Shown: positions 28,011 through 37,200 of the stretch, piece after piece
Position numbering within the stretch: position 1 is the stretch's first letter
Layout of the letters: each line of letters starts with the position of its first letter
Assembly: GCA_001871905.1 (NCBI GenBank)
Contig: MNUG01000018.1
Coordinates: 1-64,000 of the forward strand
Origin: Alphaproteobacteria bacterium CG1_02_46_17
GTDB lineage: Bacteria > Pseudomonadota > Alphaproteobacteria > Micavibrionales > Micavibrionaceae
Length of the DNA stretch: 64,000 nucleotides
Reading direction: 5' to 3'
The notes under the pieces: model-generated
Databases searched by the model: none
The model's input: the letters and a program-made list of their open reading frames with translations, nothing else
Told to the model about the DNA's origin: nothing
Position numbers and translations under genes: made by a program

Positions 28011-28838
28011 ATGGAAAACACAGTAACGAGCGAGCATATAAATCCGGCATATCCTGCACCCCGCAAGATCGGGCGATGTAATGCCATAGGTCTATGGACA
28101 TTGATTGAAAAGGAAGTCGGCAGATTCATGAATGTCTATATGCAGACCCTGATTGCGCCGGTGGTGACGCTGGTTCTGTTTTTTGCCGTTTTCACCCTGT
28201 CTTTCAAACAACATATGACGGATGGCATAGGAGCGTCGGGGATGCAGTTTCTGGCACCGGGCCTACTGATGATGACCATGATCCAGAATGCTTTCTCTAA
28301 CCCATCGTCGTCCTTGATTATCGCCAAGGTGCAGGGGAATATAGTTGATATCCTGATGCCCCCCTTGGCCGCATGGGAAGTTTTGACGGGAATGATGGTG
28401 GGGGCCATGACCAGATGTCTGGTGATAGGATTTCTGGGATTTGTCGCCATTTCGATCTTTGTCACCATTCCGGTTCATTCGATTTTTCAGATCATAACCT
28501 TCGGACTGCTTGGAAATATGATGTTGGCTGCCATAGGGGTGATTGCGGGATTATGGGCCGACAAGTTTGACCATATGGCAACGGTCACCAATTTTATTGT
28601 CACTCCACTGACCTTTTTATCCGGAACATTCTACGCACTGGGTTCTTTGCCGGAAGTCTGGCAAAAAATTGCTCTGTTCAATCCGTTCTTTTATATGATA
28701 GATGGGTTTCGCGCCGGATTTATCGGACATGGCGAAACGCCGCTGGTAACCGGATTTCTGGTTCTTTTTGGACTGGATATTCTGTTATTGGGTGTTGCGT
28801 GGTGGATGTTGAAAACCGGATATAAAACGAAATCTTAA
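28011..28838 (+). CDS. ABC-2 type transporter permease
   Basis: This 275-residue inner-membrane permease has six hydrophobic spans and an N-terminal cytosolic amphipathic helix (LWTLIEKEVGRFMNVYMQT). The family piece FLAPGLLMMTMIQNAFSNPSSSLI and the TFLSGTFYALGSLPEVWQ segment near the end match the ABC-2 multidrug/lipid export permeases. AGGAA precedes the ATG. No ATPase gene lies beside it, so the partner is encoded elsewhere. It precedes hslO by 24 bases. Confidence 0.9.
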   Translation: MENTVTSEHINPAYPAPRKIGRCNAIGLWTLIEKEVGRFMNVYMQTLIAPVVTLVLFFAVFTLSFKQHMTDGIGASGMQFLAPGLLMMTMIQNAFSNPSSSLIIAKVQGNIVDILMPPLAAWEVLTGMMVGAMTRCLVIGFLGFVAISIFVTIPVHSIFQIITFGLLGNMMLAAIGVIAGLWADKFDHMATVTNFIVTPLTFLSGTFYALGSLPEVWQKIALFNPFFYMIDGFRAGFIGHGETPLVTGFLVLFGLDILLLGVAWWMLKTGYKTKS

Positions 28839-28862
28839 GGAAAAAAAGGTAGCCTGTACTGA

Positions 28863-29831
28863 ATGATAGATCGGCCGGAAAACCCTGAAGGGAACACAAA
28901 ACAAAGCGGACAAAATGGTGAAAGTGCGGAAGTCGTAAGTTTTCCGCTGCCCGATGACAGCCATGTCCTGACCTTTGACCTCGAACGTGCCAGTTTGCGT
29001 GGGCGCATTGTGCGACTGGGGCCGGTTCTGAATAATCTGATCGACCCGCATGGCTATCCGGATAAAATATCCCTGATGGTGGCTGAAACGGCGACATTGG
29101 CTATTCTTTTATCATCCATGTTGAAATATGAAGGCGTCTTTATTCTGCAAGCGCAGGGTGAAGGACCGGTGACCCGACTTATTTCCGATGTCACATCAGG
29201 CGGGGATGTCCGTGCCACGGCAGGATATGACCTCGAGAAGCTGGAAGAGTTACTTCAAAAAACTCCCGCCCCTCAAATTGCCGATCTAATCTCGAACGGC
29301 TATCTGGCTTTCACGGTAGATCAGGGCGAATATATGGAACGCTATCAGGGCATTGTCGAACTTAGGGGGAAGAGTCTGGAGGACTCTATTCACCATTATT
29401 TTGCACAATCGGAACAAATTGGCACCTCGATTAAAATGGCGGTGAAGCAGGACGAAAAAGGTCAATGGCGTGCCGGTGCAATCATGTTGCAACATGTTCC
29501 AGAACATGACCAGATTCCGCAAGACTACAAACCAGTACCGGATAACTGGAACCGCGCCCGCATTTTGTTGGAAACCTGCAAGTCTGAAGAACTGCTTGAT
29601 TTGAAACTCCACGATGAAACTCTTTTATATCGGCTGTTTCATGAGGAGGGCGTGCGGGTTTATGATCCCCAACCGATCCAGAAAGGGTGCCGTTGTACTC
29701 CGGAAAAGCTGGAACATATATTGGGTCTGCTCTCCGAAGAAGATATCGCTCATGCAACAAAGGATGGCGAAATCCGCATGACGTGCGAGTTCTGCAATAA
29801 GGACTTCTGTTTCGATCCTGAAAAATTATAA
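28863..29831 (+). CDS. hslO: Hsp33 redox-activated chaperone
   Basis: This is a holdase activated by oxidation. The 322-residue protein has an N-terminal core (VLTFDLERASLRGRIVRLG to the VAETATLAILLSSMLKYEG helix) and the C-terminal zinc switch with four cysteines: GCRC, then about 33 residues later CEFC. All four ligands are present, so the redox switch should work. The N-terminus carries about 25 extra polar residues before the core. It is probably co-transcribed with the ABC-2 permease upstream and ends at a strong hairpin. Confidence 0.95.
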   Translation: MIDRPENPEGNTKQSGQNGESAEVVSFPLPDDSHVLTFDLERASLRGRIVRLGPVLNNLIDPHGYPDKISLMVAETATLAILLSSMLKYEGVFILQAQGEGPVTRLISDVTSGGDVRATAGYDLEKLEELLQKTPAPQIADLISNGYLAFTVDQGEYMERYQGIVELRGKSLEDSIHHYFAQSEQIGTSIKMAVKQDEKGQWRAGAIMLQHVPEHDQIPQDYKPVPDNWNRARILLETCKSEELLDLKLHDETLLYRLFHEEGVRVYDPQPIQKGCRCTPEKLEHILGLLSEEDIAHATKDGEIRMTCEFCNKDFCFDPEKL

Positions 29832-29854
29832 TCGCTCTGTTTTATCTCTCTAAA

Positions 29855-29870
29855 GAGAGAATAAAAAAAA
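29855..29870. terminator. Small hairpin after hslO
   Basis: TCTCTC and GAGAGA flank TAAA, giving a 6-bp stem upstream of the main terminator. It is followed by A-rich sequence on the plus strand, so it is probably an accessory structure. Confidence 0.35.
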
Positions 29871-29892
29871 GCCGACCAAATGGTCGGCTTTT
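29867..29892. terminator. Bidirectional terminator between hslO and the OmpA-domain lipoprotein
   Basis: AAAAGCCGACC and GGTCGGCTTTT form an 11-bp stem with AAAT loop. A- and T-runs on both flanks let it serve both convergent genes. Confidence 0.9.
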
Positions 29893-29911
29893 CTCGTAAT
29901 CTTGTTAGCCC

Positions 29912-30820
29912 TTATTTTTCAAAGGTAATTTCGGTACGACGGTTTGCTGGTTCGCGAACTTCATCGTCTGTTGGAACCATCAGGTTGTCTTCACCTTTGC
30001 TGTCAACTTTCAACAGGGAAGCTGGAACGCCACGGGCAATCAAACCGTCACGAACAGAGTTCGCACGTTTGGCTGACAGACGTTTGTTATATTGCTTGGA
30101 TCCTGATGTATCGGTGTAACCGGTAATTTCGATCGCAGAAATATTTTGTTTCTGGATTTCTGCCGCAACAGAATCGAGAACACTGGATCCGCCATTATCG
30201 ACTTTAGAAGAGTCGAAATCGAAGAAGACCAGATATTTCGCATCTTCAGGTGCCATTGGAGCAACCGGAGGGGCAATAGCTGTCACCGGAGGCATAACAT
30301 CTTCTGGAGGAGGAGCAATGTCGCCGCCCAGAGTGTTCAGAGCTTCAAAGAACTGGGATTTACAGCCGCTGATGTCTTCTTTTTGCCAGTTTTCTTCTTG
30401 CTGTTCGATCCAGCAGTCAAAACGGGCTTGTGCTACGGCTGCAACGCTAGGATTGGCTTCACGAGCCCCACGATCCAAAACACCAACCAATTTGGCGCGT
30501 GCTGCAGAAAGTTCTTCAATATGTTCTGGTTTCAGGTTCCAATCGGACACTGGCTCTGGAAGTACGATCTCACCAGATGATGCCGCGAGACCTTTGCGCG
30601 CAAAATGCAGCGCATCAGGATAATCAAACATGACATTTTGTTCGCGATTGGCGATGTCCCGATATTCGGAGGCCAATGCCTGAGTGAAGGGGCTGCCAAC
30701 AGCTTGGGCTTCATTCAAAGCCTCGACTTCAGATTGGCTTTTGAAACCCGTACATCCCGAAACGGCCAACGAGGTGGCTGCGACGAGGGTCATAAGGGCG
30801 ATTCCGCGGATGCTTTTCAT
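29912..30820 (-). CDS. OmpA-domain lipoprotein (Pal-like)
   Basis: The ATG at 30820 (MKSIRGIALMTL) is preferred, with GGAG just upstream; 302 residues. The lipobox SLAVSGC gives a lipidated Cys near residue 23. A helical middle region of about 150 residues that I do not recognise is followed by a proline-rich linker (APPPEDVMPPVTAIAPPVAPM) and a C-terminal peptidoglycan-binding OmpA domain (YLVFFDFDSSKVDN, ITGYTDTSGSKQYNKRLS, NRRTEITF). It likely tethers the outer membrane to peptidoglycan. It is larger than Pal and is not beside tol genes, so it is not the canonical Pal. Confidence 0.9.
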   Translation of the reverse strand: MKSIRGIALMTLVAATSLAVSGCTGFKSQSEVEALNEAQAVGSPFTQALASEYRDIANREQNVMFDYPDALHFARKGLAASSGEIVLPEPVSDWNLKPEHIEELSAARAKLVGVLDRGAREANPSVAAVAQARFDCWIEQQEENWQKEDISGCKSQFFEALNTLGGDIAPPPEDVMPPVTAIAPPVAPMAPEDAKYLVFFDFDSSKVDNGGSSVLDSVAAEIQKQNISAIEITGYTDTSGSKQYNKRLSAKRANSVRDGLIARGVPASLLKVDSKGEDNLMVPTDDEVREPANRRTEITFEK

Positions 30821-31238
30821 TGACTGCTCCATTAACCTTATAGTGTAGAAAAAAAAGAAAATTTACGAGAATTCAGTAAGATTCTCTGTAATTGTCTGTA
30901 GGTTTTACAAGGTAAGAGTGTTGTTTGTAAAGGTGCTTTTTCCTTAATTTGATTTTTTTAAGAGGAATTATCGAATTGTACGAAAGCTTATAGGCGCATG
31001 TTAGGGGGCGACAAAATGTTTTCTTGACATTTTAACAGAAATGGAACATTCTCCGCACCACCTTCGAGGGGCATTGTCATAAATGATTCGCTCACCGAGC
31101 AGACCGGTCTCCAGTTCCGGATATCCGTGGTAAATTTTAGAAAGCCATGTCGATAACTTCAGGAAGACCGCCCGACAAGGATAAAATAAATTAAAAAACG
31201 CAACCAAACAAAACAAAACCCTTAAGGAGTGTGAACGA
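30821..31238. other. 418-base intergenic region with a -35-like box and inverted repeat
   Basis: There is no convincing coding frame here; the minus ORF at 31001-31285 overlaps the next gene start and has no family features. TTGACA at 31024 is an ideal -35 box, but the matching -10 (CATTCT, 17 bases on) is poor. AAAATGT/ACATTTT (31013-31033) is a 7-bp inverted repeat across the -35 box, so it may be an operator. If transcription begins near 31060, the next gene has a leader of about 180 bases that could hold a regulatory RNA. Confidence 0.4.
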
Positions 31239-31820
31239 ATGCAAAAACCGCTTGCAGGCATGACAGTGGCAATTCTCGTTGCCAACGGATTTAACGAAAT
31301 CGAAATGACAACTTTTCAAAGATCGGTTCTGGAAGCTGGCGGTAAGCCACAATTGGTAAGCGTTGAAAACTCTTTGGTAAATGGCTGGCGCGGCAGCAAC
31401 TGGGGTTTGAATCATCCCGTTGACAAACATCTGTGCGATGCCTTGGCTGCCGATTATGATATTCTGGTGATCCCTGGTGGCGTACGCAGTCACGACAAAC
31501 TGAAAAATACCGCCCACAGCAAGCGGTTCATCGGCGGCTTCATGGCGGCTTACAAGCCTATTATGGCAATCAGCGATGCGGTTGCATTGATGGCGGGTCT
31601 TGATATGCTGTCGGGCGTCATGGTGACAGGGCCGGAAGCCAATAAAGAATCAGTTGTTGCCTCTGGCGCTGTCTGGTCGGACAATGCCCCTGTTATTCAT
31701 CACAATCTCTTTTCTGGAGAATTCACAGAGGAGAACAAGTTTGAGTTGGTTGAAGGCTTTATTAATTTTGCCCATGATCAATATCTTGGTGATGATGAAG
31801 ATCAACAAGCTGCGGCCTAG
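31239..31820 (+). CDS. DJ-1/PfpI-like protein without the catalytic cysteine
   Basis: This 193-residue protein has the class I glutamine-amidotransferase-like fold of the DJ-1/PfpI family: MTVAILVANGFNEIEMTTF (with the conserved Glu), GGKPQLVSVE, and DILVIPGGVRSHDKL. At the nucleophile elbow, where members have A-x-C-H/x, the sequence reads MAISDAVALMAG, so the Cys is replaced by Ser. The usual following His is Asp. Peptidase, deglycase or glyoxalase activity is therefore unlikely, and a chaperone-like or binding role is more plausible. AAGGAGTG is a strong ribosome site. It precedes prfB by 36 bases. Confidence 0.85.
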   Translation: MQKPLAGMTVAILVANGFNEIEMTTFQRSVLEAGGKPQLVSVENSLVNGWRGSNWGLNHPVDKHLCDALAADYDILVIPGGVRSHDKLKNTAHSKRFIGGFMAAYKPIMAISDAVALMAGLDMLSGVMVTGPEANKESVVASGAVWSDNAPVIHHNLFSGEFTEENKFELVEGFINFAHDQYLGDDEDQQAAA

Positions 31821-31855
31821 TCCGTTGGTTTAATTTAGTTAGGAGAAACAACGCA

Positions 31856-32987
31856 GTGCGCGCAGACATTCAAGCATTGGTTGATGAAATCCAGTATGCC
31901 CTCCAACTGTTACGGAGGCATCTTTGACTGGAATGTTGCCATATCCCGTCTAGATGAACTGGAAGCGCTCTCTGCGGAACCCGATTTATGGGAAAATCCT
32001 GACAAAGCACAAACCCTGATGAAAGAGAAGAACCGTCTGGCCCAAAGGGTCGGCGAGGTTCGTCACGTCGAAACCACACTCAACGATAATGTCGAAATGA
32101 TTGCCTTGGCCGAAGCCGAGGGGGATGAGTCCTTGGTCGAGGAATCCTGCGCTCATATTAAGACGTTGGCCAAGGCTGCGCGCAAATTGCAGCTGCAAAG
32201 CCTTCTCTCTGGTGAAGCAGATGAAAACGGAGCCTATCTGGAAGTGAATGCTGGCGCAGGCGGGACGGAAGCTTGTGACTGGGCTGGAATGTTGCTGCGT
32301 ATGTATGTTCGCTGGGCAGAAAGTCATGGGTACAAGGTTTCGTATCTGGATGAAACCGAGGGTGATGGCGCGGGGATCAAATCGACCACTATCAAAGTCG
32401 AAGGGGCGCAAGCCTATGGATGGTTGAAGCACGAAAGTGGAGTTCATCGTCTGGTGCGGATCTCGCCGTTTGACTCACAGGCTCGTCGTCATACCAGTTT
32501 TGCATCCGTATCTGTTTCTCCGATTGTGGACGAGAATATTGAGATTGAGATTCTGGAAAAGGATTTACGGGTGGATACTTTCCGCTCCAGTGGAGCAGGG
32601 GGGCAGCACGTTAACCGGACAGACAGCGCTGTTCGTATTACTCATAATCCAACCGGAATTGTTGTGTCATGTCAGGCGCAAAGATCCCAGCACCAGAACC
32701 GCGCTTCCGCCATGGAAATGTTAAAGGCACGTTTATATGAGCGCGAACTCAAAATTCGTGAAGCGGTAAGTGATTCTCAATATGATTCAAAATCGGATAT
32801 CGGCTGGGGGCATCAAATTCGTTCTTATGTGCTTCAACCGTACCAGATGATCAAGGATCTCAGAACAGGGGTCGAGCGAACCGATTCCCAAACCGTTCTT
32901 GACGGGGATCTGGACGACTTCATGCATGCCTCGCTGGCTTTGAAGCTCGGTGGAGAAAATGCGGGCGAAATCTCTGATATTTCCTAG
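31856..32987 (+). CDS. prfB: Peptide chain release factor 2, programmed +1 frameshift
   Basis: RF2 recognises UGA and UAA. Translation starts at GTG 31856, with AGGAGA nine bases upstream. It runs 23 codons to CTT TGA C at 31922-31928, where in-frame TGA stops unless the ribosome slips +1 to GAC. The internal SD-like CGGAGG sits three bases before CTT, as in E. coli. After the shift the frame is open to 32987, giving 376 residues. The SPF tripeptide (RISPFDSQ) and the catalytic GGQ (GAGGQHVNRTDSAV) are present. The track start at 31881 is in the wrong frame for the N-terminus. Regulation is autogenous: low RF2 promotes the shift. Confidence 0.95.
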
Positions 32988-33111
32988 AAAAATTCACTGG
33001 AATATTGTCGTCCAAAGCGTGCAATAGCATTGCAGAGCCGGCTATTCTGCGCTATGAAGTCACACTATAGTCACATGACAGGAATATCCGCTTATTCAAA
33101 AGGTTTCGAGG

Positions 33112-34152
33112 ATGAATATGATTCACAAACTTGGTTGCTCTCTTTTCGCATTGGCCGCACTGACATGCACGGCACCGGCACAGGCAGGTTTTGAGGTCAC
33201 ATTTGGTGGAAGTACGGACAACTCTTCTTTGCCGGTTCCTATGACGGCTGCCGAAGATAATACGACAGTTACACCAGATCAGGATTATAATCTGGCCAAA
33301 GGCATAGATGAACAGGCTCCGGCTTTGAAAGTTTTTAACGAACGTTATGTCCCTGATTCTATTCGCCAGAAATACAGTCTCCCTGAAAATGGGGCAGCAC
33401 AACCTTCACAAGCTTTATCATCCATGCCTCAACCCTTGACGGTTGAGACGATGGAGTCTTCATCATCTCAGGATCAAACTGCATTGGTTGTGACCAATCC
33501 CAAACATGAGGCAAGGGCCAAAGTGGTTGAAAGCTGGCGCGCCAGAAAAGGCGAGAATGTTCGTGATGTGCTGCGGCGTTGGTCTGAGCGGGAATCGATT
33601 GATTTGATGTGGGCTTCTCCTGATGCCCCAAATTTGAGTACTGAATTTTCCTATGTTGGAAGTTTTCAGGATGCGGTGAACCTACTTCTCAAGCAAAACG
33701 GGTTAAATGAACTCCACTCCCAATTCCGTTCCGAAGGCCTTTCTCCGGTAATGATGGAACCAGCGTCCACTGTGACCACCAATCTTCCCGTTCCCCAGCA
33801 GACATCTGCAACATCACCTGCGCCCACGACCAATGCTCTGTCGTCGATTTTTAAACCAGATAGAAATAAGTCCGGCTCTCCGGAAACCAGATGGTTTGCA
33901 CTCTCCGGAGCCCCGTTGGCTGAAGTGCTGAATGTCTGGGCCGAAGATGCAGGTGCCAGCGTAGTCTGGCAATCCGAGAAAAACTATGCCCTGCTAGAAT
34001 CCGTTTCTCAGGTGGGAACATTTGAAGAGGCTGTTTTTCACGCACTAAGCCAATATAACGACCAACAAATCAGACCGGTCGGAGAAATGTACACAGATGA
34101 ACAAGGTCACAAAATTTTGGTGATCAAAACGGATGCGTCATCACAGCTATAA
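33112..34152 (+). CDS. Exported protein with two TcpQ-like repeats
   Basis: This 346-residue protein has a signal peptide (cleavage after PAQA, about residue 25), a disordered region rich in Ser, Gln and Pro, and two copies of a roughly 54-residue module at about 142-195 and 261-315. Shared pattern: W-x-A-x2-G-x3-(D/E)VL-x2-W-(A/S)E..., then ..LMW or VVW, and G(S/T)F(Q/E)(D/E)AV. This resembles the toxin-coregulated-pilus protein Q (TcpQ-like, PilL-type) domain that binds secretins or peptidoglycan in type IVb pilus systems. No pilus gene is in the window. The two modules suggest a scaffold or pilotin role. It precedes the coiled-coil gene by 29 bases. Confidence 0.72.
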   Translation: MNMIHKLGCSLFALAALTCTAPAQAGFEVTFGGSTDNSSLPVPMTAAEDNTTVTPDQDYNLAKGIDEQAPALKVFNERYVPDSIRQKYSLPENGAAQPSQALSSMPQPLTVETMESSSSQDQTALVVTNPKHEARAKVVESWRARKGENVRDVLRRWSERESIDLMWASPDAPNLSTEFSYVGSFQDAVNLLLKQNGLNELHSQFRSEGLSPVMMEPASTVTTNLPVPQQTSATSPAPTTNALSSIFKPDRNKSGSPETRWFALSGAPLAEVLNVWAEDAGASVVWQSEKNYALLESVSQVGTFEEAVFHALSQYNDQQIRPVGEMYTDEQGHKILVIKTDASSQL

Positions 34153-34181
34153 AAGATATCTAAAGACCAGAGGGGCAGAAT

Positions 34182-37055
34182 ATGAGCAAACGCAATCTTT
34201 CAGTAATGATAATAACCGGTTTTTTGGGATGCTCGGCGCTGGTGGCACCATCAACACCCTCTTGGGCTGCAACGTCCATCTCGGCAAAATCATCATGGGC
34301 AGTCAGCCGCGTGGCCAGCGTCACGCAGGGAAGTTACTGCACGATGGCACAAAAATATGATGATAATTCGATTATCAGCTTTGCCCGTAACGCTACTGGT
34401 GAATATTCATTGGCTCTTGATTTCCAGTCTCCGGTTTTTAAAGGTGGATCAAGCCAGACCCTGACACTCCAACCCGGAAACTCCAAAAAAGAAACCTTCA
34501 AGGTAACTCCACAATCGGAACAAGTGGTTGTGATTGCTCTGGGCAAAGATGAAACATTTTTCAAGTCGATCGAAACCGCGCCGACATTGTTGATCACCCT
34601 TGGCAGCATTGATTTGAATTACAAACTGGAACAGTTCAAGGATGGCCGGACAGAGCTTTCAACCTGTTTGGCAGGATTAAAATCTCCGGCTGTTTCTCCG
34701 GACGCAGAAAAAAATAATGTTGCTCCTGCCAGCGGAGAGACAAATGGGGAGATAGTTACCGCTTCGAATGACCCTAAGAAAGAGCCGAGTGTTGAAGGGT
34801 TGCTTGCGGCTCGTCCGAAACCATCCTTGGGGTCGGAACCAATCTCTTCGACTGAAACTTCTGCTCCCGTTACCAAAGTCGAGGCAGAGCCGATGGTGCC
34901 TGCTGTCGATCCACAACAGGTCGCAGAAAATGAAAAAAGAGTTCAGGACTTGATGACCGAGAATGCACAGTTGAAACGTGCGCTCAGCCAGTCCCGCCAG
35001 GATTTTGAAAATCAGTTGGCTCAGGCTCAAGGAGCCGCTGTGAGTGAGATGAAAGAAAAACTCATTGCGGCAAAAAGCGAAAATGAGCAGTTGCAAAAGC
35101 AGGTGACTGCCTTGAATGACTCAAAGTCTCAACCATCGGCAGAAACAACACAAGTTTTAAACCAGACTCAAGCCGAGGCGAAAAGACTGGCTCAACAAAT
35201 TGAAACGCTCAAATCAGAAAATATGACGCTTCGCAATCAAGTAGAAATTGCGGCGTCATCCAAGTCCCAAGATGACCAGCAAAAAGCCCAACAAAAACTA
35301 TTGGATGATAAAATTGCGGCATTGCAGACAGAAAATATAGCTCTCAAATCCGATCTCGAAAATTTAAGAAACCAGAAGCAAGAACTGGCGCAGGTTGTCA
35401 AAGCTGAGCCAGCTCAGGATCATTCGGTTGAATTGGACGCAGTGAAAAATAGACTGGCGTCCATTCAGGCAGAAAACCAGACCTTGAAAAACCAAGTGGC
35501 TCAAATGAGTGCCTCCTCGGCACAGATTCCGGTTCAAGAGGATGAAAACGCACTGCGTAAGGAAATTCGCACATTAAGAACCCAGCTCGAAACATTGGAA
35601 GGTGAAAAAGCTGCTCTTCAAGCCAGTTTCGAAAAGCTGCAAAAGGAATCAGAAAGCGGACAGTTGAAAAGTGCAGGTGGAAGCTGGGATCTGGAGCAGG
35701 CAACCCGCAGATATCAAGAAAGCCAACGCGAAATTCGTCGTTTGGGAGCTTTGCTGGATGAAGAGCATTTGAAATGCACTGCCGAGAAAAAAGAGATCGA
35801 AGCCATGCTCTTTGATCCTAAAATCGCAGATAGCGCTCAAATCTCCAAGCTTAACTCTTTGGAAGATTCTTTATCCGAACGGGATAGCCAGATCAAGGAT
35901 ATGCAAGCCAAACTGGAAACGATGAAGCAGGCTGCTTCACCGGAAAAAGACCAGCAGATCGCGCAATTGAAAACCAATTTGTCTGAGATCGAGAAGAAAT
36001 TCAACGATGCTGTTGATGCAAGAAATTCGGCTCAAAGTGATCTCGCTCAAATCAAGTCCGAACAGGCAAACCAAGCCGGAAAACTGGATGGGCAGGTCGC
36101 AGCGTTGAATTCACAAATTCAGGCCAGCACGGCGACGCTCAATGAAAAGAATGCAAAGCTGGCAGAAATGGAAACGCAGATAGCTTCCTTGCAAAAATCA
36201 GCTCAGGCAGGGAGTGCTGAAACCAATATCCAACTACAAAAATCACAAGCAGATATTGCAACCTTGAAGGCACAACTTGCAGAAAAAGAATCAAAAGTTG
36301 CATCTTTGGAAAGCCGATTGCTGGATACACAGAAACTTTCCCAAGAAGTTCATGCTGCGCAGACGCCACAAAAATCAAATGATGCACTTGTTGCGACCCT
36401 AAAAGAGGAGCTGGTTCAAAGAAGTTCCGAATTGGGACAGGCACAGGCAAAGCTGATTAGTCTGCAAGGAGAACTGGCACAACATCAGGCGCAAATCAAA
36501 GTGATGCAACAGCAATCACAATCTGTGGCACAACAGGTCGCGTATGTTCAACCGTCCTATGGGGCAGAGAATGCAACAGTGTCCGCTGCGGTGGACAAGG
36601 CCGATGCTGTGCTTTTCCCGTCTGCCCAACAATATACATCATTTCTGAAAACTGCCGGTGTGCCTCTTAAAGGTGGTTTAAGCGAAGTGTCTGGTGGTGA
36701 GTCTTCAAGTTATAAAGCATATAGCTGGAAGACCCAGAGCCTATACGGAAGTGTAGAAATGCGCAAAACGGAGAAGCTTTCGGCATTTGATTCTGTGGTG
36801 AGCCAATATCTGGCTCGTGCGAAATCAAGATGCAATGGAGACTTTGCCGCTGTCCCGTCCCAGACGAAGGCCGCAGGTGCTGTCCGGAGTGTGTCCTATG
36901 AAATTGCTTGTGTCGGGCAGGGAAGCTCAAGTTCTGCCTCGGTTCTGTTTACTTATGAAGAGGGGATTTTGGCTACAGTCGCGCATGAAGGTCGTGCCGA
37001 GGCGATGGATCTGGCAATTGACGCACGCGACAAGGTTGCGCAATCTTTTCGTTGA
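34182..37055 (+). CDS. Large exported coiled-coil protein
   Basis: This 957-residue protein has a signal peptide (cleavage near PSWAA, about residue 30). A small N-terminal domain (about 32-155) contains two Cys that could form a disulfide. It is followed by a low-complexity linker, then a very long Gln/Glu/Lys/Leu-rich coiled coil (about 225-790). A C-terminal globular domain (about 800-957) contains two Cys, in RCNGD and IACVGQ. I know no family for either globular part. GAGGGG precedes the ATG. The length of the coil (about 560 residues) would span much or all of the periplasm if extended. Pairing with the TcpQ-like protein suggests an envelope scaffold. Confidence 0.75.
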   Translation: MSKRNLSVMIITGFLGCSALVAPSTPSWAATSISAKSSWAVSRVASVTQGSYCTMAQKYDDNSIISFARNATGEYSLALDFQSPVFKGGSSQTLTLQPGNSKKETFKVTPQSEQVVVIALGKDETFFKSIETAPTLLITLGSIDLNYKLEQFKDGRTELSTCLAGLKSPAVSPDAEKNNVAPASGETNGEIVTASNDPKKEPSVEGLLAARPKPSLGSEPISSTETSAPVTKVEAEPMVPAVDPQQVAENEKRVQDLMTENAQLKRALSQSRQDFENQLAQAQGAAVSEMKEKLIAAKSENEQLQKQVTALNDSKSQPSAETTQVLNQTQAEAKRLAQQIETLKSENMTLRNQVEIAASSKSQDDQQKAQQKLLDDKIAALQTENIALKSDLENLRNQKQELAQVVKAEPAQDHSVELDAVKNRLASIQAENQTLKNQVAQMSASSAQIPVQEDENALRKEIRTLRTQLETLEGEKAALQASFEKLQKESESGQLKSAGGSWDLEQATRRYQESQREIRRLGALLDEEHLKCTAEKKEIEAMLFDPKIADSAQISKLNSLEDSLSERDSQIKDMQAKLETMKQAASPEKDQQIAQLKTNLSEIEKKFNDAVDARNSAQSDLAQIKSEQANQAGKLDGQVAALNSQIQASTATLNEKNAKLAEMETQIASLQKSAQAGSAETNIQLQKSQADIATLKAQLAEKESKVASLESRLLDTQKLSQEVHAAQTPQKSNDALVATLKEELVQRSSELGQAQAKLISLQGELAQHQAQIKVMQQQSQSVAQQVAYVQPSYGAENATVSAAVDKADAVLFPSAQQYTSFLKTAGVPLKGGLSEVSGGESSSYKAYSWKTQSLYGSVEMRKTEKLSAFDSVVSQYLARAKSRCNGDFAAVPSQTKAAGAVRSVSYEIACVGQGSSSSASVLFTYEEGILATVAHEGRAEAMDLAIDARDKVAQSFR

Positions 37056-37082
37056 ATTTCTTGATGATTTATAAAAAAAAGA

Positions 37083-37103
37083 TACAATTTTATACAAATT
37101 GTA
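37083..37103. promoter_or_regulatory. Inverted repeat upstream of the EAL gene
   Basis: TACAATTT and AAATTGTA are 8-bp perfect arms with TATAC between them, 97 bases before the ATG. It is a candidate operator in the 145-base gap. Confidence 0.45.
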
Positions 37104-37200
37104 AATAAGCCGCTAACTATTTCATGTCACGATAGAGATAATAGCCTTCCTTTCTGCGCGTTGCAGGGTGGGGGCACAGGGAAAAAAAGGCTCATAAATT

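Noticed and set aside
31001-31285. 94-residue minus ORF in the leader of the DJ-1-like gene
   Set aside because: It overlaps the next gene's start and ribosome site and has no recognisable domain or good ribosome site of its own.
31881-31925. ATG at 31881 as start of prfB
   Set aside because: Residues before FDWNVA do not match RF2; the GTG at 31856 plus the frameshift explains the N-terminus.
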